Counted from the first letter of the stretch, positions 21,921 to 31,951 are shown. The stretch: DNA of 64,000 nucleotides from Symbiodinium natans (GCA_905221605.1 CAJNDS010002104.1:55001-119000); one strand, 5' to 3'. Notes: generated from the letters alone by a model not told the origin. Translations and numbers: made by a program.

Positions 21921-22040
21921 TTCGGGAGGCTGGTCGGGACATTGCTGGTCGTTTGGACCGCTGGGCAACATCCGACCCTCTGCCTGAGAGCCTGCTCAGG
22001 CACGCAGATATTCTCGCTGCTTGTTGCTTCTGGGGTCGGG

Positions 22041-22120
22041 CTCGCAAGGTTTGTACATGTACCCTTTCTCGTACCGTTGGGCTCGCAGATTTGCACATGT
22101 ACCCTGTCTCGTACCGTGTC
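22041..22120. repeat. About 38-bp tandem duplication
   Basis: GGGCTCGCA then T(T/G)(T/C)ACATGTACCCT and TCTCGTACCGT occurs twice in a row. Confidence 0.78.
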
Positions 22121-22427
22121 GTGGATATGGGCCCCTTCACGTTTGCAGCGAATCGCTGTGTTTGTCTTTTCGGGTGCTCACTTGAAGGATCATGTATCTA
22201 GCAGAAGCGGCAAAATCAAAGTCTACAATGCCAAAAATCTAAAAACGCATGTGCTCCTCAAAATTCAACATGCGTACTCATTGCTACGATTAGCCATTCG
22301 AGCGTAGTTGATTCGACGAGCTTTGCAATCTCTACGGTAGTCTGCTGGCTTGGAAGAAAGCTACCGACCAAGCGGGAAAAAACAAACAACAGCTTAACAT
22401 ATACACTCGACACGCAGGCTTGTATAT

Positions 22428-22507
22428 GTGTACTATATATGTATATGTATGTGCATATATATATATATATGTATAATTATTTATTTGCTTATTTATTCAT
22501 TTGTTGT

Positions 22508-22586
<79 letters not shown>
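22428..22586. repeat. TA-rich tract and (TTTA)n microsatellite
   Basis: ATATATGTATAT-type tract to 22,475, then about twenty TTTA units (22,506-22,586). ORFs here are low complexity and not genes. Confidence 0.95.
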
Positions 22587-22589
<3 letters not shown>

Positions 22590-23049
22590 CTAAGTGGATT
22601 TCTGCACATACGACATATGTGACTAGATAGATATGAATGTATGTGTGCCTGTCAGAACTTGCGTTCCATGTGCGCTTCGGACTTTTCAGGTGCAAACCCC
22701 TTTGAGTGTTCAGAGATTCTCATACAAACTTGCCTAGTCTGCCTGAAGGCTTCTGGCTTATGTGTATCAGTATCTATATGCGATAGTCGCAGCTACATCG
22801 GGGCAGAAGACGGCGAAGCTTGCAAGCAGCTGCTCCATGTGTGGAGAGTCTAAAATTCGAAGATTCATGTCCCGCGTCAGGCGCTGAACTCAGCGTAGCA
22901 GTCCTCGCCAGAGTACTCACGCAGACCTCAAATTCCTCGACCCCTGGCCCGAAACCCTAAACCCTAAACTCTAAACCCCAAACCACAAACCCAGAGTTTA
23001 GCGTTTAAGGCGTAGGGTTTGTGGCACAACCCCTTCAGGATGTTAGGTG

Positions 23050-23132
23050 TTACCCTAAACTTCCTGGGACCTGATTTGTTTCCTAGACCGCTTAAGGACT
23101 ATTGATTAGGTCCCTGGAAGTACGGGATAAAC
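23050..23132. mobile_element. Singleton inverted-repeat element
   Basis: Arms ACTTCCTGGGACCTGAT and ATTAGGTCCCTGGAAGT pair with one gap. The right end runs into a CCCTAAA tract at 23,131. Confidence 0.65.
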
Positions 23133-23215
23133 CCTAAACCCTAAACCCTAAACCCTAAACCCTAAACCCTAAACCCTAAACCCTAAACCCTAAACCCTAA
23201 ACCCTAAACCCCAAA
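23131..23215 (-). repeat. (CCCTAAA)n tract
   Basis: Eleven to twelve perfect units. Confidence 0.94.
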
Positions 23216-23574
23216 ACTGAACCCCCAACCCGATGTCTTCACGTGCCAAGTGCTTTCTCATGAGCTGCCCCTGATCAACGAACCCCGGGACCAACGGAAA
23301 TATGACTCAAAGACCTGCAAGCAAGAATCTCTCTACAATCATGTCCGTCTCCCAGAAAGACTCTCTCCTAAATCCTGGTAGTCTCTCCAAAGAGAGAGGT
23401 TTCAATAAATGTTCGTCTCCCGAGAATGATTGAGGAACACTCCCGAATATTCCCTTGCTTTAATGGTCGAGTCGTTGGAGGCTAGGATAGCCCTTAAAAG
23501 CCCATGACAAATATTCCTAAATCGGAGCTTCTTCAACCCAAGAAGGGAAAACAACACATATCCCAAGGGTTGCA

Positions 23575-23853
23575 GGGTTTAGGGTTTGGGGTTTGGGGTT
23601 TGGGGTTTAGGGTTTAGGGTTTAGGGTTTAGGGTTTAGGGTTTAGGGTTTAGGGTTTAGGGTTTAGGGTTTAGGGTTTAGGGTGAAGACCACGAGCCTCC
23701 TCCAGAGTCGGTTGCCGCACCCTGGATCGCAGGAAGAAGTACCACAGCCTGGGTTTCAGGGAGTCTGGAGCCTAGGGTTTGGGGTTTAGGGTTTAGGGTT
23801 TAGGGTTTAGGGTTTAGGGTTTAGGGTTTAGGGTTTAGGGTTTAGGGTTTAGG
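23575..23853 (+). repeat. Two (TTTAGGG)n tracts with TTTGGGG start
   Basis: 23,575-23,684 (three TTTGGGG then about twelve TTTAGGG) and 23,773-23,853 (about eleven units), separated by a 90-bp unique island. Confidence 0.94.
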
Positions 23854-24049
23854 GGACGTATAGTCACTTTGCAGAGAAAAGATGGTGGGTCTAGTAACTA
23901 GGGTTTAGAGGGTCTAGGGTTTGGGGTTTGGGGTTTCAGGGTTTCAGGCTTCAGTTTCTGAGGAGGGATGGGCATTGAGGGGAGGCGAGTTGTTTTTCTT
24001 GGGTATGCGGCTTCGGCTATGTGGCTTTTTCGAAACTGCGCAAAAACTC

Positions 24050-24160
24050 GACCCAGGAGGAACCTGGGAATCAAGAGGGTGCCCCTTTTTTGGTTTAAAG
24101 GGGGTTATAACGGAACGTAAACCCTAAGAAAGGGCAGAAGGGGCCTACTCTGCGTCCTAG
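24050..24160. mobile_element. F3 MITE-like element, copy 3
   Basis: GACCCAGGAGGAACCTGGGA at the left; GGTGCCCCTTTTTTGGTTTA inside; GGGCCTACTCTGCGTCCTAG at the right. Confidence 0.87.
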
Positions 24161-24188
24161 TAGCCCTAAACCCTAAACCGTAAACTAC

Positions 24189-24223
24189 CAAAAAAGGGAA
24201 GTAGGGCCTGCTCTGGATCCTAG
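24189..24223. mobile_element. F3 right-end fragment
   Basis: AAAAAGGGAAGTAGGGCCTG then CTCTGGATCCTAG: a second right terminus 30-60 bp after the complete F3 copy, separated by CCCTAAA-type units. Confidence 0.65.
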
Positions 24224-24303
24224 AAAAGCTAGGGCGTGCGAGAATTAAGCTAGGCAAAGCTGAAGTACACCAAAGCTGGGCGAGCGATCTGAAGGCTGAG
24301 CGA

Positions 24304-24364
24304 AGGGGTTTGGGGTTTGGGGCTTGGGGTTTGGGGTTTGGGGTTTAGGGTTTAGGGTTTAGGG
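24304..24364 (+). repeat. TTTGGGG/TTTAGGG tract
   Basis: Five TTTGGGG-type units then three TTTAGGG. Confidence 0.92.
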
Positions 24365-24490
24365 GGAACATGTCGACCCCACACGACAAGGCACAACCCA
24401 GGGCACCCTTAATTCAGGCTTTGGCACCGAAAGGGTTCAGGGTTTCGGGCTTCAGGCTTAGGGTTCAGAGGATTTTAAGTCAGCTGCATA

Positions 24491-24582
24491 CCTAAAGGCT
24501 CCTATGTAGCTACCTTTTTGGGGTAGTGTACTTGTATCCCCTTCTTACTAACCCAAAAAGGCACTACATCAGAGACTCCAGG
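24491..24582 (+). mobile_element. F1 MITE-like element, copy 4
   Basis: CCTAAAGGCTCCTATGTAGC then TACCTTTTTGGGGTAG; right arm AACCCAAAAAGGCACTACAT then CAGAGACTCCAGG. Confidence 0.88.
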
Positions 24583-24662
24583 TAATTTGCAAGCCAGAAG
24601 CTGCAGCAAGAGCAGACCAAGCTGAACAACCAAGGCTGCCAGAAAGTACGGTGAGAATCCTG

Positions 24663-24720
24663 GGGGTTTAGGGTTTAGGGTTTAGGGTTTAGGGTTTAGG
24701 GTTTAGGGTTTAGGGTTTAG
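24663..24720 (+). repeat. (TTTAGGG)n tract
   Basis: Eight perfect units. Confidence 0.94.
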
Positions 24721-25102
24721 GCTGTGGGTGGGGAGATGACTCTTGGGGACCGAATGAACCCTCAGATTGGGGCGCATACCCTAGGGGGTTTAGGGTTGGG
24801 GTTTAGGGATTATTTTTTTTTACAACAGGGTTTAGGGTTTAGGGTTTGGGGTTTAGGGCATCTACGAAGCTGATTGCGTAATCCCCTCCCACAAATGTTA
24901 TAAAAGTGTTCGTCTGCAATGAAACAAACGCGTCAGACTGGGAAAAAGTATTTTTGTGAGGGGGCGGTTATTGCTGGGGAGAGACCCGGGAAAAAACCCG
25001 AAACCCAAAACCCTAAACTACAAGGAGAAAGGCTGGGAGTTAGACTGCCCTCACCCTTCGCAAGATCTCAGGTGAGCTAGGCAGCCCGTCTTCGAATCTT
25101 CT

Positions 25103-25373
25103 ATCTACTATTTGCTTAAGAACCCCCCAACCCCCCCCCCCCCCCAAAAAAAAAAAAAAAAAAAAAAGATAACTTTCTACCTTATCTACTGTTCGCTTAA
25201 GACCCCCCCCCCCCCCGGAACAAAAAAAAAAACAAACATGAAGGATAATAATCCTTATCTACTATTTGCTTAAGAACCCCCCCCAAACAAAAAAACACAA
25301 TCCTTACATTGCCTTTCAAAAGAATAACACGTTATGCTTAATCGTTTGGAGGTTCTTCAGCAACAAATAGCTA
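25103..25373. mobile_element. F5 array: three tandem left ends and one right end
   Basis: The left arm TCTACTATTTGCTTAAGAAC (or a close variant) starts at about 25,104, 25,184 and 25,256, each followed by a C-run and an A-run. Only the third is followed by the family interior and a right end, GGAGGTTCTTCAGCAACAAA. Confidence 0.75.
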
Positions 25374-25563
25374 TGTGAAGGGGAGGAGGTCTCTAGCGTG
25401 ACACGGAAACGAAGGGGCCAAAGCCCTCAACCCTAAACTAAACCGCAACCCCCCAGAAGCCTGCAACTAAAAGTGGCCCCGTCCGGCCCCAGCGAGTTGC
25501 AAAACTGACTCTCACTGAACCGGTCGGAGCACAAAACTGGAACCAAGAAGGATATAAGGGGGC

Positions 25564-25587
25564 GGGGGGGGGGGGGGGGGGGGGGGG
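25564..25587. repeat. G24 homopolymer
   Basis: Run of 24 G. Confidence 0.9.
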
Positions 25588-25589
25588 TT

Positions 25590-26180
25590 ATGAGAGGGGT
25601 ATAAGAGGAGGTACAGAAACGCCGGAACAGAAAAACCCTTTACTACCCTCGGATGTACAACAACATAGGAGGGGTTCCCAAGAATTAGGGGCCTGGTGTT
25701 TGAGGAGCAGAGGTGTTCGGAATGTAGAAGTGAACCTAAGTGCATTGCTGCTAGGATCTGTCACGGTTTCCGCCGCCTCCGCCAAAGTTACCATTGATAC
25801 ATCGCTTACTCTGGAAGGGAGGCGACAAGGCTTTGCGAAAAAAGACCATAAGCTCACCTCCAATGGCCGAATACAGCCACGAAAAGCGGAAAGCACAGGG
25901 CGCAGGACGTAAGAGTTGAATTTGAGTCCTGCAAGCGACGAACCTTTACACTCAAGCTCCATGATCAAGTCTAGACCAAGCTTCTCACGATGGCCATGCT
26001 CAATGTTGCTGTCATAACCCCCTGACAGGTGAAGACCCAAACGTAGGCGCAGAAGCTGCTGACGACCTCAAGGGCTTCGCGATGACTTGAGCAATACTCG
26101 GAGTTTCCCATGTAAGTGGAATAACTGTAGTTGTAAGTGGTTCCGTGGCATAATTCTCCTACAGTTACGGACTTGGCTCT
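25590..26180. other. Unique island, no gene recognised
   Basis: About 590 bp. Overlapping ORFs on both strands (150 codons minus, 70 plus) have no recognisable domain. A weak F2-like string (CTCGGAGTTTCCCATG then GTAAGTGGAATAACT) lies at 26,096-26,145. Confidence 0.4.
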
Positions 26181-26184
26181 GGCA

Positions 26185-26300
26185 CGTAGCCCCTAAACCC
26201 CCTAAACCCCCCCAAACCGCCTGAACCCACCTAAGCCCGAACCCCTAAACCCCCTAGACTCCCGAACCCCCCCTAAACTCCCTAAACCCCCTAAACCCCG
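26185..26300 (-). repeat. CCCCTAAA-type degenerate tract
   Basis: Octamer CCCCTAAA and variants. Confidence 0.88.
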
Positions 26301-26433
26301 AAATCACAGCCAAAGCCACTGTGAGGCAGAGTTGGGTCGGATAGCTCGCGGAGAAGCTGAGGACGATCTTGACCTGAAGTTGGCTTGGTCTTAGTAGGGA
26401 AGGAGGAGAATGTTTAGGATTTAGGGTTTAGGG

Positions 26434-26582
26434 CTCTTCGTAGGGAATTCGGGAAATTAGGTACCCTCATTTTCCCCTAAAGGGTAGAGAAAAGGCCCTA
26501 GAGAAGGAGGGAATGAGGTACCCTACATTGATCCCTTGAAGGTACATATAGGGCCCGAATTCCCTCATTCCCTACTAAGCAC
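26434..26582. mobile_element. F9 MITE-like element, copy 1
   Basis: Arms CTCTTCGTAGGGAATTCGGG and CCCGAATTCCCTCATTCCCT then ACTAAG are inverted with small gaps. Inside are GGTACCCT and AGGGTA blocks. About 149 bp, uninterrupted copy. Confidence 0.8.
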
Positions 26583-26659
26583 CAGGAAGGGCAGGTACAA
26601 GGCTTGGGGAGTGTCAGTGGCGCTCTGGAGCTTCTGCTTCGAACTGTGGGCTCAGGGCG

Positions 26660-26719
26660 GTTTAGGGTTTAGGGTTGAGGGTTGAGGGTTGAGGGTTGAG
26701 GGTTTAGGGTTTAGGGCTT
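26660..26719 (+). repeat. Telomere-like tract with TTGAGGG block
   Basis: TTTAGGG units around four consecutive TTGAGGG. Confidence 0.93.
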
Positions 26720-26794
26720 GAGACGGTCCTTCAAACGTGGACATGCGTGAGATTTCGCAGGCAATGGCTACATGTTCTAGATAAGAGACGCTTC

Positions 26795-27090
26795 CAAACC
26801 CTAAACCCTAAACCCTGAACTAAACCCCTAAACCCCTAAACCCCTAAACCCCTAAACCCCTGAACCCCTGAACCCCTGAACCCCTAAACCCCTAAACCCC
26901 TATAAACCCCCAAACCCCTAAACCCCCTAGACCCCTAAAACCCCTAAACCCCTAGACCCCTAAACCCCTAAACCCCAAACCCCAAACCCCTAACCCCCTA
27001 AACCCTAAATCCTACACCCTAAACCCTAAACCCTAACCCTAAACCCTAAACCCTAAACCCTAAACCCTAAACCCTGAACCCTAAACCCCT
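26795..27090 (-). repeat. Longest telomere-like tract, about 295 bp, octamer then heptamer
   Basis: Left two thirds are mostly the octamer CCCCTAAA (with CCCCTGAA and CCCCTAGA); the right third is CCCTAAA heptamer. The change of unit is sharp near 26,995. Confidence 0.93.
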
Positions 27091-27195
27091 AACCACACCC
27101 CTTTTCCCTAAACCCTTTAAAGAGGCCTCAGGCCGAGTTCACTCTCAGCATGGACGGGGGAAGGTGGGCATGCTGACTTGGCAAAGCCTCTGTAC

Positions 27196-27408
27196 CTACT
27201 ATTTGCTTGGGGTTTAGGGTTTAGGGTTTAGGGTTTAGGGTTTAGGGTTTAGGGTTTAGGGTTTAGGGTTTAGGGTTTAGGGTTTAGGGTTTAGGGTTTA
27301 GGGTTTAGGGAGAACCCCAAAAGAATAAGAGATCATAATCCCTAAAGTACCCTTGATAAGGAAGAATATTTTGCTTTTGTTTGGGGGTTCTTCAGCAACT
27401 AGTAGGTA
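27196..27408. mobile_element. F5 MITE-like element split by a telomere-like insert
   Basis: Left end CCTACTATTTGCTTG is followed at once by GGGTTTAGGG units. After the tract, AGAACCCCAAAAGAATAAGA resumes the F5 interior, ending GGGTTCTTCAGCAACTAGTA. In intact copies CTTAAGAACCCC is continuous, so the tract sits inside the element. Confidence 0.82.
27208..27310 (+). repeat. (TTTAGGG)n insert inside an F5 element
   Basis: About fourteen perfect units. Confidence 0.94.
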
Positions 27409-27663
27409 CTTGAAGGCCTCATGGGCATAGTGTTTAGGGTTTGGGGTTTGGGGTTTGGGGTTTAGGCTTCTAACCCGATTTCAGGGTTTAGGTTTAGGGT
27501 TTAGAGCTCATGGGCAATTATAAGTAGGGTTATAAGAACCCGAATTCGGGGTTTAGGGTTTAGGGTTTAGGGTAGATATGCGGAACTTGGGTCAACAGCC
27601 ATGTGGTTCACTGTCGAAAAAACTGCCCCTTCTTGCTCTTTAGGATGCCTTTATGTAGGGTGA

Positions 27664-27777
27664 CTAGACCCAAGAGTAACTAGGAATAAAAAAGGGTGCC
27701 CTTTTTGGTTTAAAGGGGCGTATAAGGGACCCCTAAACCCTGAAAGCAAGGGAATAAGGGCCTACTCTGGGTCCTAG
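27664..27777. mobile_element. F3 MITE-like element, copy 4
   Basis: CTAGACCCAAGAGTAACTAG at the left, GGGCCTACTCTGGGTCCTAG at the right: terminal inverted repeats with CTAG at both ends. Interior GGTGCCCTTTTTGGTTTAAA. Confidence 0.9.
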
Positions 27778-27784
27778 AGAAAGT

Positions 27785-27862
27785 GACCTAAACCCTAAAC
27801 CCTAAACCCTAAACCCTAAACCCTAAACCCTGAACCCTGAACCCTGAACCCTGAACCCTGAG
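27785..27862 (-). repeat. (CCCTAAA)n then (CCCTGAA)n tract
   Basis: Six CCCTAAA then four to five CCCTGAA. Confidence 0.93.
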
Positions 27863-27987
27863 CTTCTGAGAGAGCGACCATTCGCAGCAACAGCGGGTGC
27901 GTGGTAGGGATGATGATCCAGAACCCCAACGCCCAGGCCAGCGCATTGGCGACCACATACCTGGGTTTAGGGTTTAGGGTTTAGGGT

Positions 27988-28110
27988 CTTGGAGGCTCAA
28001 TTGTACATATAAGTGGCGTTGTAGGTGGGGTAACTATGGTTAGAAGTGGTTATAACCTTATTCTCGGTACTTCATAACCCTGCTTATATCCACCCGTGAA
28101 CCTTCTCAAG
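27988..28110. mobile_element. F2 MITE-like element, copy 2
   Basis: CTTGGAGGCTCAATTGTACA at the left; centre GTAACTATGGTTAGAAGTGG then TTATAACC; right end CACCCGTGAACCTTCTCAAG. It abuts an F10 left end at 28,111. Confidence 0.8.
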
Positions 28111-28160
28111 TACCTTGGGGACCACATGAACCCTAAAAGGGGGGGGGGTCATATATCCTG
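28111..28160. mobile_element. F10 left-end fragment
   Basis: CTTGGGGACCACATGAACCC then TAAAAGGGG, then GGTCATATATCCTG. Resembles the left half of the complete copy at 58,113. Confidence 0.5.
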
Positions 28161-28297
28161 TATACTAGAATCCCTCTTAAGGTGTATGAACCATAAACTT
28201 TTCTAGGGCTCTTTGCGACCCCAAGGTAGGAGTCTGTAGCTGCAGGCTGCGGGCCTGGCTACCCTCCGTGTGGGCTTGTTGTAGGTACTCTCTCCAT

Positions 28298-28388
28298 CTG
28301 AGGGCTCTGATGTAACTCTTTTTGGGGTTACTTAACGGAGATTCTAGCATACTACTCAAAAAATCAGTACTACATAGGAGCCTCTGGG
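28298..28388 (-). mobile_element. F1 MITE-like element, copy 5
   Basis: CTGAGGGCTCTGATGTAACT at the left; the centre ATTCTAGCATACTACTC is the complement of the plus-oriented core; right arm TACTACATAGGAGCCTCTGG. Confidence 0.85.
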
Positions 28389-28589
28389 TAGCCCTGCATC
28401 TAGCCGAGTGGTCGGCCGGAGTAGTCTACAGATTCTATCGCTCGCCCCGCATCTCGACACCGTAAAAGATGTACATGGTCCGTTCTCCCCTAAACCCTAA
28501 ACCCTAAACCCTAAACCCTAAAGTCCCCAATGAACGGCTACTTTGAGCTAGGGTCGCCAAGCACCTCATGAGTAGCCGGTGGCATTCAG

Positions 28590-28890
28590 GAGCAAATCCG
28601 GAGATGACTTTCCTGGAACCCCCCCCCCCCCCCACCCAAGCCCTAAAACCTGAATCGGGAGATGACCTTCCTAGAATCCCCCAAGCCCTAAACCTTGAAC
28701 CCTAATCCGCAAAATCTCCAAAAGCCATTAAACCGGAAACTCCCAAAGCCCTGCACAGGTCACAAGCTAGCCAGGATGCTGTAGAGCTGTATTGCCCTTA
28801 AACCCTAAACTCCTAAACCCTAAACCCTATACGTCCCAGAAAACGGGTCATAAGTGGGCCAGGATGCTGTAGAGCCGTATCGTATCCTAC
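28590..28890. repeat. Locally duplicated islands
   Basis: GGAGATGA(C)TTTCCTGGAA-type block at about 28,598 and 28,659; AGGATGCTGTAGAGC(T/C)GTAT(T/C)G at about 28,774 and 28,861. CCCTAAA-type units separate the copies. Confidence 0.72.
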
Positions 28891-28979
28891 CTGCTCGGCT
28901 GTGACGTCGCATGAGTTACCATCACAGCCAAGAACGCTCACCGCCGAGTAGAAGATCAGCGGCATGAAGCCTAACATAG

Positions 28980-29100
28980 GCTTAGGGTTTAGGGCTTAGG
29001 ACTTAGGGTTTAGGCTTTGGGTGCAGGGGTTAGGGTGTAGGGTGTAGGTTTTAGGGTTTAGGGTTTGGGTTTAGAGGGGTTAGGGTTTGGGAGTGTGGTG
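28980..29100 (+). repeat. Degenerate TTTAGGG-type tract
   Basis: Many single-base variants (GTGTAGG, CTTAGGG). No gene in the following 300 bp, which includes TA-rich tracts at 29,220-29,281. Confidence 0.85.
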
Positions 29101-29436
29101 ATGATTGAGGTTCGTAAGGGCAGTGTGGGTGGAGTTGTTATGTCTAGTGCTTGAGCTACGACTGTATGTGAAAAGCGGGGATCTAGTGAATCGTTTATGC
29201 ATTCTGTAAACGCGATATCTATATACACATTATATCTATTTCTATATATCTATATATCTATGCATATATATATATATATATGATACACGTCACATACTGA
29301 TACAAATCTACAATCATTGAAATAGCGCTTACATGCACATCCCGCTTATACGCACATCTTGACGGTTCTTCTTTCAACGAGCTGCAAGTCCGGCGGCCAC
29401 GGGGAGGAGGGGGGGTTTAGGGTTTAGGGTTTAAGG

Positions 29437-29470
29437 TTTTTTTTTTTTTTTTTGGGGGGGGGGGGGGGGG
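29437..29470. repeat. T17-G17 homopolymer junction
   Basis: Seventeen T directly followed by seventeen G, after a TTTAGGG tract; the same T-then-G arrangement occurs at 20,701-20,727. Confidence 0.88.
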
Positions 29471-29935
29471 GCTCTGGGGGTTAGAGGGTTAGGGTTTAAG
29501 GTTTAGGGTTCTTTCCTTCTTTCTTTCTTCCCTTTCTGGTAGCTTCTTCTCTTTTCTTTCCTGCTTCATTTGCTCTTTGTTTTTCGCGCTCTGTCGGCCT
29601 ACGCGCCCCTGGGCCCAGCATGGAGGTTGGCGCTGGAGCCAACATGCCCAGTCTCCGTGTAGAGGGTTGGGGTTTAGGGGTTAGGGTTTAGAGTTCAGGG
29701 TCTACTTCATCGCATATTTCTTGCAGTTTACTGGTGCTGACACAGCCCATTATTTATATCCCCCCCTCCCCCCAAAAAGGTGTAATTGCCTCCGGCCTCA
29801 TGATGAAGCATGGTAGACCCTATAGATGCGAAGCATTGAATCCTGCATAGGCCCTTGCATGATGATGTCCCATCGTCCAGGACAACCTGGAACTACCAAA
29901 ACACACACACACACACAAACACTGTGCTTGAAGGT

Positions 29936-30114
29936 TCATGGGTAGCTAAGTACGGGCAAAAACAACGAAAACAGGGTAACGGACCTGCAAGTATAAACCA
30001 AGCACGAGGAGCACAACATGCAAAGGCTCCAAGGCATATCAACCTCCTGCAGGCGGAGGGGTGATGGCCCGGCGGGTGTTTGCTTTTGGGGCTTTACTTG
30101 AAGGTTCATGGGTA
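29936..30114. mobile_element. Two F2 left-end fragments in direct orientation
   Basis: CTTGAAGGTTCATGGGTAG at 29,938 and again at 30,098, about 160 bp apart, with no matching right ends. Confidence 0.6.
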
Positions 30115-30239
30115 GGGTAGTTCAATAACAGGTTCCCACATAGGTACCTTTCTTGAGGTACTCCTCCCCCCCGATTTTAAGGAGTCCGCCCCAAAATAAT
30201 GGCGGCTGGTGGCTATTAGGGTTTAGGGTTCAGGGTCGG

Positions 30240-30830
30240 CCTTGTTTCTGCCTTGTAGCCGGAGTTCTGGTGACCGGTCAGGGAATCTTGGCACTAGGTT
30301 TCTCCGAACTCACTGGCAAGAACGTATTAACAGCCCGAAGGTTGTGAGTCAAGGGCTCCTGGCCGATAGTTTGGAGGACAGACTCGCGCAAAGGGCCGCG
30401 CACATAGAGGTTGAAGTTCATGAACCTGCCGTGGAAGGAGGGTCGTGAACTGGACTTCGAGCCCTGATGGAGGTTTGGGGTTTAGGGTTTAGGGTTAAGC
30501 TTCCATAGGGATGCTTTCAATGTGCAACAGCAACCTGATCTCAGCCGCTGCCGCGTCCCCTGGCAAGGTCTCCTCAAACCTCTTAAACAGAGGACTTAAA
30601 CACCTTGATCGAAAGAGCTCGCGCCCAAACAACAGCCGGAAAGCCAAGAAAACGCCCCTATGCCCCAAACTACGCCCCTCTGCGCACCGAATGCTGCACC
30701 CAAGGTACCGCTTTCTCCGCTCCCTGCGCGTGAGCGACGTGCTGTTGTCGCGGGTAGCCCATGGGGCACGATTGTCGACGGGCGATGTCGGCGAGATGGG
30801 CGATTTGGGGTCCTCAGCTTCGCGTACTAG
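30240..30830. other. Unique island interrupted by a short TTTAGGG tract
   Basis: An ORF of 110 codons (30,511-30,843, plus) has no recognisable domain. It runs into the next CCCTAAA tract, which argues against a gene. Confidence 0.35.
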
Positions 30831-30853
30831 CCCTAAACCCTAAACCCTAAACC

Positions 30854-30931
30854 TTAGGATAAAGGAGGGCGCCCATATAAGGGAACCTGATCCCTACAAA
30901 ACCACGGGAATAAGGGTTCTACTCTGGGCCC
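30854..30931. mobile_element. F3 element, left end missing at a telomere-like tract
   Basis: AGGATAAAGGAGGGCGCCC then ATAAGGGAACCTGATCCC and TAAGGGTTCTACTCTGGGCC. The F3 left arm is absent; its place is taken by CCCTAAA units ending at 30,853. Confidence 0.65.
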
Positions 30932-31375
30932 GAATCCGCAGGGTCCGTGTGCATCGTACTGGATGGAACTCCGAAAACTCCACGCAATAGGGTTTTTTGA
31001 GGTTTCCCGCACAAGAGTACATGCATGTACATGTATGTATATACATATATAGATAGATAGATACATACATTATACAGCACTACACATGGATCCTCTGGGG
31101 AAGCTCCGAACCCCTTGCAAGTGGGTGTTCTCCTTGAGGTCTGTAGCTTGAACCTGAGGGAGCTTCGACCCCTGAAATTCTGGATTTCAGCCTGAAGACC
31201 AAGCTGCTCAACCTGGTGGCGTAGCTGTTCCTACTGATACCCTAAACCCTAAAGCCTAAACCCTAAACCCTAGTCCAAACCATTAAACTGTTGGACACGG
31301 GTCCCACGCATTGGAGACCTCCACGTCGAAGAGTTCTAAGACCTTTGAACATCCGTGGCGAGTAAGGGTTTAGGG

Positions 31376-31424
31376 TTTGGGGTTTGGGGTTTAGGGTTTA
31401 GGGTTTAGGGTTTAGGGTTTAGGG
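31376..31424 (+). repeat. (TTTAGGG)n tract
   Basis: Seven units with two TTTGGGG; directly abuts the F1 copy. Confidence 0.92.
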
Positions 31425-31428
31425 ATAC

Positions 31429-31520
31429 ACCCAAAGGCTGCTATGTAGTACCTTTTCGGGGTAGCATACCAAAATCCCCTACACCTACCCAGAAAGGAAC
31501 TACATTGGAGCCTTCGGGTA
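31429..31520 (+). mobile_element. F1 MITE-like element, copy 6
   Basis: ACCCAAAGGCTGCTATGTAG then TACCTTTTCGGGGTAGCATA; right arm CCCAGAAAGGAACTACATTG then GAGCCTTCGGGT. Outer arms include the ACCC/GGGT extension. Confidence 0.9.
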
Positions 31521-31555
31521 GGGTTGAGGGCCCTCTCAGCTCTCGCTCTGCTGGA

Positions 31556-31594
31556 TTTAGGGTTTAGGGTTTAGGGTTTAGGGTTTAGGGTTTA
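31556..31594 (+). repeat. (TTTAGGG)n tract
   Basis: Five units. Confidence 0.92.
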
Positions 31595-31683
31595 TTACAA
31601 GTTCCCACCTCATTCTCGATGATTTCCCGGTCTGACTCCAGCGTACACTTGGCCTGGGCTCTCAGCTGGCGACAGAGGGACAT

Positions 31684-31800
31684 TGAAGTAGGGTTTCTAT
31701 TTCTTGTATCCCCAAAAGGACACCCGGTATATCCACTCAGCAATATTAAAAAGGAACCTTCTATACACTCACCAAAAACGGTAAGATAAACCCTGCTTCA
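31684..31800. mobile_element. F6 MITE-like element, copy 2
   Basis: Aligns end to end with 1,101-1,216 at nearly the same length (117 against 116 bp), including the CACTCA(C/G)CAA blocks and the terminal inverted repeat. Scattered substitutions make the arms less perfect here. Confidence 0.8.
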
Positions 31801-31878
31801 CATCCTGCAACTCAACTCCATGGGTTTAGGGTTTAGGGTTAGGGCTAGATCGCCAAAAACCTCGAGGCCCAGTTGAAG

Positions 31879-31951
31879 AGTACCCTGGGCCCAAAAGGTC
31901 AACGTTTCAATTGCGGTAGGATTCTATGTACCTCGAAAGGTTAAAGGTTAC
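31879..31951 (+). mobile_element. F8 element, internally deleted copy
   Basis: Starts AGTACCCTGGGCCCAAAAGG and ends AAAGGTTAAAGGTTAC exactly like the 21,234 copy, but the middle is shortened to about 40 bp. Confidence 0.72.

Noticed and set aside
22428-22630. Tyr/Ile/Leu-rich ORFs that look like membrane proteins
   Set aside because: (TTTA)n microsatellite translated in two frames.
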